The position numbers and the translations under genes are program-made. 64,000 nt of DNA from Allobranchiibius sp. CTAmp26. GTDB taxonomy: Bacteria > Actinomycetota > Actinomycetes > Actinomycetales > Dermatophilaceae. The DNA lies in contig NZ_JAGEKR010000010.1 of the NCBI RefSeq assembly GCF_017565405.1, positions 1 through 64,000 of the forward strand, given 5' to 3'. The notes under the pieces are model-generated. The model saw nothing but the letters and a program-made list of their open reading frames with translations. It was not told the DNA's origin and searched no databases. This document shows positions 52,206-60,132 of this stretch, piece after piece. How positions within the stretch are numbered: the first letter of the stretch is position 1; each line of letters begins with the position of its first letter.

Positions 52206-54185
52206 TCACTTGAAGGCCTTGATGAAGTTCAGGCCGTTCAACTCACCGACGCCGGTGACGTTGTCCCAACCCTTGGCGGTCACCAGGTTCTCCTGACGAT
52301 TGAAGGAGTTGATCGGGTGACCGTCGAGGCTCACGATGACGCCCGCCGGGTACTTGGTGCTGGGGACGAAGGCACCGGCGGTGTTGACACCGTTGAGGTC
52401 CCGCAGCGCCGAGGTGCCGAGCAGGGCGTAGAGACGCGGCGCGGCGTTGCCGATCGAGACCTTGTTGTAGGCCTTGGCGAGTGCGACCGTCGCGGCCACC
52501 ATCGGCGAGCCGAGGCTGGTGCCGCCGTACGTGTCGTACTCCTGCGTGCCCGTGGACAGGATCGGCACGCCACCCGGCGTGTACTGGTAGGCCGTGTCGC
52601 GCACGGTGAAACCGGTGTACGGGTTGGAGAGGCCGGCGACGTCGGGCACGGCGCGCATCGTGGACGAGGTCGTGACCTTGCCCTTCTGCCACGTCGGGAT
52701 CTTCGACACCTGGCTGACACCGCCACCGGCACCGTCGACCGGGAACGCGATACGCGTCTTGGCCGTCGAGCTCAGGCTCTTCTGCTGGTAGTAGGCGTCC
52801 TCCCAGCCGACGTCGGCGACCAGGGAACCGGCCGCGGACAGACCGACCGAGGAGCCACCGACCGCGGTCGTGTAGCTGCTGGAAGCCGGGTAGCCGATGT
52901 GCGGCTTGTTGTCCGGGTTGCCACCCGTGCCCAGGTCGTTTCCGGCGGCGTCGGAGTTGTCGCCGCTGTCACCGCTGGAGGCGAAGGTGCTGATGCCGGT
53001 CAGGCTGGCCTGCTGCAGCGGGCGGTCCCAGGCGGCCTTGCCGGCGGCGGTCAGGCCCTGGTCGTAGGCCTCACCGAACGACATCGAGATGGTCGAGACC
53101 TTGTGCTCGTTGACCATCTTCGACAGCTCGGCGGTCAGGTCCGCGTCCTGGCAGCTCTTGGCGCCGTAGTAGAAGATCGGCGACTTCGGCGAGACCGAGT
53201 GCGACGACTGCACGTCGATCGACTGCTCGGCACCCGAACCGTACGGGTCACAGCCGGGCTGGGTGGCCTCGATCTGAGCGTTCGTGGCCGCCGGGTAGGC
53301 GGTGTAGTTCGTGAGCAGCGGGTACTTCGCCGCCGCCATGTAGGTGTTGGTCTCGGCCTTCATGTTGGGGTCGTTGCCCCACAGCAGCAGACCGATGGCC
53401 GGGGCGTTCGTCTGCGCGGCGGCCACGCCCTGGATCTTGGCCAGGTCCTGAGGCACGTAGCCGCAGATCAGGTTGGACTCCTTGCCGTAGACCTTCGCCG
53501 ACGGCTGCAGGTGGTCGCCCCAGTGCGGAGCACACTTGGCGCTGCCGTCCGAGGCGGCCGCCGAGATGCGGCCGCGCGGGGCGCCCGACACCTTGCTGGT
53601 GGGAGTGCGGCTGATGGTCTGACGCGAGGACCCGGCCTGGTGGGCGTTGTAGACCTTGGCCTTGCGCACGGTGCTCAGACCGGCGATGCCGCTCAGCCCG
53701 ACCGAGCGGTCGACGACGGGGGTGCCGATCGCGGCGACGCCGGAGGCGCCGTCGGCGGATGCCCGACGGACCGTGACGCCGAACGCGCTGTTCACGTGCG
53801 TTGCGGTGGTGTGGACCATCACCTGGCCGCCCGCGACGTCGACCTGGTCGACGGTCATGCCGTGCGACTTGGCGAACGACGTCACGCGAGCGAGCTGCGC
53901 CGCGCTCGGCGCGAACAACGCGCGGTAGCGAGCGGTGCTGACCACTGTGCCGGCGGCGGTCATCCGGGCCATCAGGGCCGCATTGCGCTGCGGCACCTGG
54001 AGCGTCAGCGACATCGGGGTCGACGCGGGGGCGTTCGCACCGATGCGAAGACCGCTCGTGGACACCGAAGAGTTGGAGAGCGTGGTCCTGGCTCCATTGG
54101 GGGTGGCGGCCAGAGCTGCCGCGGCGGGCACCACGGAGGCCGTCGTGAGGACTGCGGTGACCGCGGCCAGACTGCGACGTTTCAT
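52206..54185 (-). CDS. Secreted S53 (sedolisin/kumamolisin) serine-carboxyl peptidase 1
   Basis: 659 residues. A signal peptide (1-27, ending AALA), a pro-domain (about 45-185; MSLTLQVPQRNAALMARM), and the catalytic domain. The S53 triad is visible as EQSIDVQ (Glu, Asp), TFASSGDSGDN (oxyanion Asp) and GGTSLGSP with Ser557. A C-terminal NPYTGFTV and calcium-site-like TGVGELNG segment completes the fold. Such enzymes are self-activating, acid-active endopeptidases secreted to the medium. Paralog of the next gene, same strand, separate transcript. Confidence 0.93.
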   Translation of the reverse strand: MKRRSLAAVTAVLTTASVVPAAAALAATPNGARTTLSNSSVSTSGLRIGANAPASTPMSLTLQVPQRNAALMARMTAAGTVVSTARYRALFAPSAAQLARVTSFAKSHGMTVDQVDVAGGQVMVHTTATHVNSAFGVTVRRASADGASGVAAIGTPVVDRSVGLSGIAGLSTVRKAKVYNAHQAGSSRQTISRTPTSKVSGAPRGRISAAASDGSAKCAPHWGDHLQPSAKVYGKESNLICGYVPQDLAKIQGVAAAQTNAPAIGLLLWGNDPNMKAETNTYMAAAKYPLLTNYTAYPAATNAQIEATQPGCDPYGSGAEQSIDVQSSHSVSPKSPIFYYGAKSCQDADLTAELSKMVNEHKVSTISMSFGEAYDQGLTAAGKAAWDRPLQQASLTGISTFASSGDSGDNSDAAGNDLGTGGNPDNKPHIGYPASSSYTTAVGGSSVGLSAAGSLVADVGWEDAYYQQKSLSSTAKTRIAFPVDGAGGGVSQVSKIPTWQKGKVTTSSTMRAVPDVAGLSNPYTGFTVRDTAYQYTPGGVPILSTGTQEYDTYGGTSLGSPMVAATVALAKAYNKVSIGNAAPRLYALLGTSALRDLNGVNTAGAFVPSTKYPAGVIVSLDGHPINSFNRQENLVTAKGWDNVTGVGELNGLNFIKAFK

Positions 54186-54378
54186 TTGCCTGTCACTTCT
54201 CCTAATCGGGACTGTTATGACGGAAAGCAGCGAACTCGTGTGGCCGATTACCCAGGCCTGCCAGACCCCTACCCCTCACTCGCGGCTGCGCGAGTCACAC
54301 AATAACCACGAAGGACGGCCTGCGGTGGGCCTCGTGGCCAACCCATCCGAGAACGTTCATCCGCTCGTTTTCGACGCT

Positions 54379-56307
54379 CTACTTGAACGCGGTGATGAAG
54401 TTCATCCCGTTCGGTTCGCCGACCCCGGTCACCGTGTCCCAGCCCGCTTTGCTGACCAGGTTCTGCGGCTTCCCGTCCAGAACCACCAGTTCCTTGCCGT
54501 AGGTGGGGGATTCGTAGTAGACCCCAGCGGCGCCCGGTGTCTTGACGTCCAGCAGCGCGGAGGTGCCGAGCATCGCGTACAGCCGCGGTGTCGCCAGACC
54601 GACCGACACGTTGTTGTACGCCTTGGCAAGCGCCACCATGGCCGCGACGATCGGCGTCGCAAGGCTCGTGCCGCCGTACGTGTCGTACTCCTCGACCCCC
54701 GCGCCGGTCGGCACGCCGTTCGCGTTCTCGGCGTAATAGGTGTCGCGGATCTGATAGCCGGTGTACGGGTCGGCGAGCGCCGCCACGTCCGGGACGACGC
54801 GGTGGGTCGTGGATCCGGAGACCACGCCCTGCTGCCAGGTCGGGATCGCCGACACCGAGCTCACGCCCCCGCCCGCGCCGTAGATGTCGTGGTTCGGGAC
54901 GACCGCGGTGGGTACCACGGTCGGGCTCGGCTGCGCGAGGAACTGGTCCTCCCACCCGGCGGTCACCGCGCGAGTGCCGTTCTTGTAGTAGCCGATCGAG
55001 GTGCCGCCGACTGCCGTCGTGTAGGCGCTGCTCGCCGGGTAACCGACGTGGGGCGCGGCATCCGTGGTCTGCGTCGAGTTGTCGCCGTCGTCACCGCTGG
55101 CCGCGAAGGTGCTGATACCGGTCAACGACGCCTGCTGCAGTGCTCGGTCGTACGCCGCCCGGTCGGCCGGCATCAGGCTGCCGGCGTCGTCCTGGTAACC
55201 GCCGAAAGACATCGAGATGGTGGAGACCTTGTGCTGGTCGACCATCAGCTGCAGCTCGGTCGCCAGATCGGTGTCGTAGCAGCTCCTCGCGCCGTAGTAG
55301 TAGATCGGCGAGTTCGGCGAGATCGCATGCGAGGACTGCACATCCAGCGCGGTCTCACCGCCGGCGTTGTAGGGATCGCAGTCGGAGTGCCGGGCCTGCA
55401 CCTGGGCGTTGGTCGCCGCGGCGTTGGCGATGTAGGTCTTCAGCTGCGGATAGCCGTACGCGCTCATGTACCGGTTGGTCTGGGCGAGCATCGCCGGTTC
55501 GTTGCCCCACAGCAGCAGCCCGATCGCCGGTGCCTTCGACTGCGCGGCCTGCACGCCGTACATCGCGGACAGGTCCGCGGGCAGGTAGCCGCACAGGTAG
55601 TTGGACTCGAGGGCGAACTTCTGACCCGAGGCGCTCGGGTAGAGGTGGTCGCCCCAGTACGCCGCGCACGCCTTGGAGCCGTCGGAGACGGCCTTCGGCG
55701 CGACCCGCCCGGTCGTGGTCGTGGTGGCGGCCGACCTGGCGTGGGCGGGGAGCTTGATGTGCGTCGTGTGGGCCCGACCGAGGGCGTTCAGGCCGGCGAT
55801 CCCGCTGAGTCCCAACGAGTTCGGCACCGTCGGGTTGGTGGTGACCGCCAGCCCGTGTCGACTGCCGAGGGACGCGGTGTGCACCCGCACGCCGAACGCC
55901 GAGTCGACCCGGCCGACGCTCGCCTCGACGCTGATCTGCCCGGAGTTGCGGCTGACCGAGGTGACGGTGAACCCGCGGCCGGTCGCCCATGACCGCACCT
56001 TGGCGAGCGCGGCGGTGGACGGCGCGACGAGCGCGGCGTACTGCGCCGGGCTGAGGACGGTGCCGCGCGCGATGAGCCGGTCGACCTGCGCCTGGTTGCG
56101 CAGGGGTAGCTGCAGGGTGAGCGACATCGGCGTCGCTGCGGCCGCGGGGCTGCCGAAATGCACCCGGGCACCGGAGTCATCGCTGATCACGCCGGAGTTC
56201 GCCAACACCGTGCGGCCGGCGGCGGGGGCGGCCGCGGCGGTCACCCCCGGTGTGAGGGCTACCGCGGTGACGAACGCTGTGGCGGCGGCGAGATGCACAC
56301 GATTCAC
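54379..56307 (-). CDS. Secreted S53 (sedolisin) peptidase 2
   Basis: 642 residues, same layout as its neighbour: signal peptide, pro-domain (MSLTLQLPLRNQAQVDRL), catalytic Glu/Asp in ETALDVQ, oxyanion Asp in TFAASGDDGDN, and Ser548 in GGTSLATP. GTG 56307 is chosen: GAAGGG lies ten bases upstream and the signal peptide starts there. The open frame reaches 56397. The two proteases differ in the Thr/Ala-rich loop regions and likely arose by gene duplication. Confidence 0.92.
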   Translation of the reverse strand: MNRVHLAAATAFVTAVALTPGVTAAAAPAAGRTVLANSGVISDDSGARVHFGSPAAAATPMSLTLQLPLRNQAQVDRLIARGTVLSPAQYAALVAPSTAALAKVRSWATGRGFTVTSVSRNSGQISVEASVGRVDSAFGVRVHTASLGSRHGLAVTTNPTVPNSLGLSGIAGLNALGRAHTTHIKLPAHARSAATTTTTGRVAPKAVSDGSKACAAYWGDHLYPSASGQKFALESNYLCGYLPADLSAMYGVQAAQSKAPAIGLLLWGNEPAMLAQTNRYMSAYGYPQLKTYIANAAATNAQVQARHSDCDPYNAGGETALDVQSSHAISPNSPIYYYGARSCYDTDLATELQLMVDQHKVSTISMSFGGYQDDAGSLMPADRAAYDRALQQASLTGISTFAASGDDGDNSTQTTDAAPHVGYPASSAYTTAVGGTSIGYYKNGTRAVTAGWEDQFLAQPSPTVVPTAVVPNHDIYGAGGGVSSVSAIPTWQQGVVSGSTTHRVVPDVAALADPYTGYQIRDTYYAENANGVPTGAGVEEYDTYGGTSLATPIVAAMVALAKAYNNVSVGLATPRLYAMLGTSALLDVKTPGAAGVYYESPTYGKELVVLDGKPQNLVSKAGWDTVTGVGEPNGMNFITAFK

Positions 56308-56451
56308 GGCGGGACTGCCCTTCACAAGGGATGCGGGGAGTGACGGGCAACCCTGGGAATGAAGGGTGCTCGCACGGCCCGACCTTAGTTGGAACAACCC
56401 CTCGAAAGCGGATGGGAACCCACCCCGATCCTGCGGTGACAGTGAGGCTCT

Positions 56452-56742
56452 GGGAGAGCGGACGCTTCCCCGGGCTCACGCTGACGGCCCCGGTACGTGG
56501 TAAATCGGCGCTGCGGTCACTTTCTTGCCGCGGGTGCCGGATCGCAGGCGGCTTGGGAGGGCGGACGCTTCCCCGGCTCACGCTGCCGCCAGGAGTGCGT
56601 GGGAAATCGGCGCTGCGGTCACTTACCCACCCCGTGCACGACGGACCAGGTCGGGAATCGGCGCTGCGGTCACTTACCCACCCCGTGTACGGCGAACCCG
56701 GTCGGGAATCGGCGCTGCGGTCACTTACCCACGACCGGGAGT
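56452..56742. repeat. 51-bp-period repeat array upstream of sedolisin 2
   Basis: The core AATCGGCGCTGCGGTCACTT occurs at 56503, 56605, 56656 and 56707: steps of 102, 51 and 51. The missing position (about 56554) carries a second motif, GCGGACGCTTCCCCGG, which also occurs near 56460. The last units are almost identical over their whole 51 bases. No gene is supported between 56308 and 56754; in one frame the array would read as a 17-residue repeat. Confidence 0.85.
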
Positions 56743-56754
56743 CGAGGGAACGGA

Positions 56755-57264
56755 TCACCCATCAGGCGACCGGTCCGCCAAGGTGCGACGCCGGGCGGAG
56801 CGGCTCGCGCTCAACGGCAGCATGACCCACAACCCGACGAAGCTGAGCACGGCCACAGCGGCGGCGACGAGGCCGGCGGCTTGGCCCACGAGCAGGCTGA
56901 AGACGAGGAGCACGACCAGCACGATCGTCGCCGCGAGCGCCGCCAGTCCGGCCTTCGCCAGTCGACTCGCGAGGGTGACCAGGACGTCCTTCTCGTGACG
57001 ACGGAACAGCAGTCGGTGCGAGCTGACCGGCGCGATCAGGAGGATGGTGGCGCTCACCGCGCAGACGACGGCTGCGGCGTACTCGCCGCGCTCGAGGCGG
57101 TCGAGTTCGCCGAACCGCTGCTGGAACGGCAACGTCAGCAGGAACCCGGCCAGGATCTGGACGCCGGTCTGGGTGACCCGCAGCTCCTGCAGCAACTCCT
57201 CCCAGTTGCGGTCCATCCGCTCGGTGGGGGTCTCACCTCGGTCGGGTGACACGTGATCGGTCAT
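56755..57264 (-). CDS. DUF6328-type membrane protein
   Basis: 169 residues. An amphipathic N-terminus with the family block LLQELRVTQTGVQILAGFLLTLPFQ is followed by four hydrophobic segments (about 38-55, 68-85, 105-125, 128-150). ATG 57264 lies inside the last 32 bases of the MFS gene, so they are co-transcribed. Function unknown. Confidence 0.82.
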   Translation of the reverse strand: MTDHVSPDRGETPTERMDRNWEELLQELRVTQTGVQILAGFLLTLPFQQRFGELDRLERGEYAAAVVCAVSATILLIAPVSSHRLLFRRHEKDVLVTLASRLAKAGLAALAATIVLVVLLVFSLLVGQAAGLVAAAVAVLSFVGLWVMLPLSASRSARRRTLADRSPDG

Positions 57265-58642
57265 GGCCCAGTCTGTCCCCGCCGCCGGACGCAGCGGGGC
57301 GAAGCGGGAGAGCGAGCAACGCCGTGCCGAGGGCCAGGACCGCCGCCACCACCAGCGAGACCCGCAGGCCGCGCACGACCGAGTGCGCGGCGAACGCGCC
57401 GAACAGAGCCACCCCGATGACACTGCCGGCCTGTCGTGCGGTGTTGAGGGCGCCCGAGGCGATCCCCGAGCGAGTGCGGTCCACCGAACCGAGCAGTGCC
57501 GACGTCATCGCGGGCACGATCAGGCCGAGCGATGCGCCGAGCAGCGTGAGTTGCACGACCACCGCCGCGTACGGCGTGCCGCTGCCGGCGAAGAGCAGCG
57601 CCGCGAGTGCTGCCGCGAAGACGAGCGCAGAGACGGCGATGACTCGGCGAGTGCCGAATCTGGCGACAAGGCGGCCGGCGCCGACGTTGGCGAAGAGCAC
57701 CACCACCGTCGTGGGAGCGAATGCCAACCCGGTGGCCAGCGGGGAGTATCCGCGGGCGGTCTGGAAGTAGAGGCCGAGCACGAAGATCAACCCGTAGAAC
57801 GCGATGTTGATGATCAACCCGATCGCGGTCGTGGCCGCGAACGTCGGCGAGCGGAACAATCCGAGCGGCAAGAGCGGTGCCTCGCGCCGGCGTTCGACGT
57901 GCACGAAGCCGATCGAGGCCACGATCGCGACGGCGAGACCGGTCAGCACCAGCGGGTCGGCGAAGCCGCGCGACCCGCCCTCCACGACCGCAGCCGCGAG
58001 CGCCCCCAGCGTGACCACTCCCAGCAGTTGACCGGGAGGATCGACGGCGACGTGCGAGGAGCGCGACGTCTCGGTGGCGTAGCGCGCGATGAGCACCGCA
58101 CCCAGCACCCCGAGCGGCAGGTTGATCAGGAAGATCCGCCGCCAGCTCGACAGCGCGATCAGCGCACCACCGAGCAGCGGTCCACCCGAGAGCCCCACGC
58201 TGGCGCCGGCCGCCCAGAGCCCGACCGCGCGCGCCCGGCCTGCGTCGTCGGGATACGCGTGGTTGAGCACGGTCAGCGAACACGGCACCAGGGCGGCCGC
58301 GCCGATGCCCTGCACGGCGCGGAACGCGATGAGCCAGCCGAGGTTCGGCGCCAACCCGCAGGCAATGGATGCCACTGTGAACAGGACGAATCCGGCGATG
58401 AGCAGTCGCTTGGCGCCGATCCGGTCGGCGAGCGAGCCCGCGGTCAGGATGAGTGCTGCGAACGTCACGGTGTAGGCGTCGACCACCCACTGCGCCGCGC
58501 CGATGCTGCCGCCGAGGTCGCCGCGGATCGAGGAGACCGCCACGTTGACCACGGTGACGTCCAACTGCACGGCGCCGTACCCGAGGCTCGTCCCGGCCAA
58601 GGCCAGCGCGGCGGATCCGGCGCGACGGTGCGATTCGGTCAT
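57233..58642 (-). CDS. DHA2-type MFS drug exporter
   Basis: 469 residues, fourteen predicted helices, LDVTVVNVAVSSI in helix 1, ADRIGAKRL motif A and GGPLLGGALI motif C, typical of EmrB/SmvA proton antiporters. Divergent from an ArsR-type gene with a palindrome in the 64-bp gap, so repression by that regulator is likely. Coupled to the DUF6328 gene downstream. Confidence 0.9.
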   Translation of the reverse strand: MTESHRRAGSAALALAGTSLGYGAVQLDVTVVNVAVSSIRGDLGGSIGAAQWVVDAYTVTFAALILTAGSLADRIGAKRLLIAGFVLFTVASIACGLAPNLGWLIAFRAVQGIGAAALVPCSLTVLNHAYPDDAGRARAVGLWAAGASVGLSGGPLLGGALIALSSWRRIFLINLPLGVLGAVLIARYATETSRSSHVAVDPPGQLLGVVTLGALAAAVVEGGSRGFADPLVLTGLAVAIVASIGFVHVERRREAPLLPLGLFRSPTFAATTAIGLIINIAFYGLIFVLGLYFQTARGYSPLATGLAFAPTTVVVLFANVGAGRLVARFGTRRVIAVSALVFAAALAALLFAGSGTPYAAVVVQLTLLGASLGLIVPAMTSALLGSVDRTRSGIASGALNTARQAGSVIGVALFGAFAAHSVVRGLRVSLVVAAVLALGTALLALPLRPAASGGGDRLGHDRSRVTRPR

Positions 58643-58664
58643 GGCCCGACGCTAGGTGCGGGTT

Positions 58665-58684
58665 GCTTCGATCGCCGTCGAAGC
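58665..58684. promoter_or_regulatory. Operator-like inverted repeat between MFS and ArsR genes
   Basis: GCTTCGA-N6-TCGAAGC, perfect 7-bp arms, in the only gap between the divergent genes. It is positioned to control both promoters. Confidence 0.65.
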
Positions 58685-58706
58685 GTTACGGACCTACCGT
58701 GAAGGT

Positions 58707-59435
58707 ATGAGCGAGCTCGGCGACGTGGATCTGTCCGCGGTCGGTGCCGTCCTGGCCGACCCCGGACGCTGCCGGATGTTGCTGGCGCTGGACGACGGCC
58801 GGTCACTGCCGGCGTCCAGGCTGGCCGACGAGGCGGGTATCAGCCCGGCGACCGCGAGCAGTCACCTGCGCCGGCTGGTCGACGCGGGGATGCTCGTGGT
58901 CGAGCCGCACGGCAGGTACCGCTACTACCGACTCGCCGGCCCCGAGGTCGGGCGGCTCATCGAGACGTTGCAGCCGTTCGCGCCGCGCCGACCCGTCCGG
59001 TCGCTGCGACAGGGGACCCGAGCGGCCCAACTGCGTACGGCGCGCACCTGTTACGACCATCTGGCCGGTCGACTGGGCGTCGCGCTGATGACCTCGATGG
59101 TGGAGCGGGACCACCTCACCGGCGGCGACGGACAGCGCACCGCGGTCGAGGCTCCGCAGGGAGCCGGGCGCGAGGTCGACTACGAACTGACCGACTCCGG
59201 GCGCGCGTTCCTCGACGACTTCGACGTCACACTCGCACCCCGGCGCCGGACCGTCCGCTACTGCATCGACTGGACCGAGCAGCAACACCACCTCGGTGGG
59301 GCACTCGGGCGCGGGCTGTTCGATCAGATGCTCGCCCTGGACTGGGTACGGCGCGCGCCCGCACATCGCGCCGTCGAGGTCACCCGCTCCGGACGAGAGG
59401 GACTCGCCGCCACCTTCGGCATCGACGCACTTTGA
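58707..59435 (+). CDS. ArsR-family winged-helix regulator
   Basis: 242 residues. N-terminal winged helix (about 8-75; ASRLADEAGISPATASSHLRRLVDAGML, then YRYYRLAG wing), and a C-terminal part (about 95-235) longer than classical ArsR, probably ligand binding; Cys residues are few, so metal sensing is doubtful. ATG 58707 is one base after GAAGGT, too close for a good site, so the message could be leaderless. Probable repressor of the divergent exporter. Confidence 0.85.
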   Translation: MSELGDVDLSAVGAVLADPGRCRMLLALDDGRSLPASRLADEAGISPATASSHLRRLVDAGMLVVEPHGRYRYYRLAGPEVGRLIETLQPFAPRRPVRSLRQGTRAAQLRTARTCYDHLAGRLGVALMTSMVERDHLTGGDGQRTAVEAPQGAGREVDYELTDSGRAFLDDFDVTLAPRRRTVRYCIDWTEQQHHLGGALGRGLFDQMLALDWVRRAPAHRAVEVTRSGREGLAATFGIDAL

Positions 59436-59444
59436 GGTTGCGTC

Positions 59445-60002
59445 TCAGTGGGGATGAGCCGAGAGTGGCCGCTCGGATCTCACTCCGAGCCACTGCTCGG
59501 CGCCGTACTCATCGAATCGGCAGACCTCGACGAACCCCAGCTTCAGCGCGACACGCATCGAGCGGGCATTGGCGGTCTGGATGCACAGCACGACGGGTTC
59601 ATCGGGGAGCTCGCCGTCGAACCAGTCCAGAGCCGCCGAGGATGCCTCGGCGGCATATCCGTGCCCCCACGCATGCGGCAAAAGCATGTAGCCGAGTTCC
59701 GCTTCCGAGCCTCGTCCTGGCAGATGCCCGGGACGATCCCCATCGCGTCGTTCGAACTCGATGAGACCGATCATCGCTCCTGCCAAGTCGATGACGAAGA
59801 GGCCCGGCCGCCGCCGGGGCCCGTCTGGCATCGCACGCTCGAACTCGTCACGCGGTCGAGGTCCGCCGAGGTAGCGGTTCGCCTCGGACGACGTGAACAG
59901 CTCGAGGAAGGCTGCGCGGTCGCCCGCCTCGGGTTCGCGGAGCAGGAGCCGCTCGGTTCTGATCGGCGAGGGTGGCCACTGCACGGGGCCCAGAGCTGCC
60001 AT
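59445..60002 (-). CDS. GNAT-family acetyltransferase (RimJ/RimL type)
   Basis: 185 residues. RTERLLLREPEAGDRAAFLELF opens the fold; GYMLLPHAWGHGYAAEASSAAL is the acetyl-CoA pyrophosphate-binding motif A; ANARSMRVALKLGF is motif B. Convergent with the ArsR gene, nine bases apart. Substrate unknown. Confidence 0.87.
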   Translation of the reverse strand: MAALGPVQWPPSPIRTERLLLREPEAGDRAAFLELFTSSEANRYLGGPRPRDEFERAMPDGPRRRPGLFVIDLAGAMIGLIEFERRDGDRPGHLPGRGSEAELGYMLLPHAWGHGYAAEASSAALDWFDGELPDEPVVLCIQTANARSMRVALKLGFVEVCRFDEYGAEQWLGVRSERPLSAHPH

Positions 60003-60132
60003 GCGGAGAAACTACCCACGGTCGCGCTGCCGACAAATCGACGACGCTCTCAGGGGTGCTGTTTCTGCTGCGCCCAGCGTTCACCCGACGGCCGTTGCGA
60101 CGGCTTGCAGGATGCGCTGCGATGATCGCGCC

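Noticed and set aside
52143-55992. Two long rightward frames (720 and 685 codons)
   Set aside because: They mirror the two sedolisin genes on the opposite strand, which have signal peptides, catalytic motifs and proper ends.
56452-56742. CRISPR array
   Set aside because: The 51-bp units are near-identical throughout, with no unique spacers, and there are no cas genes.
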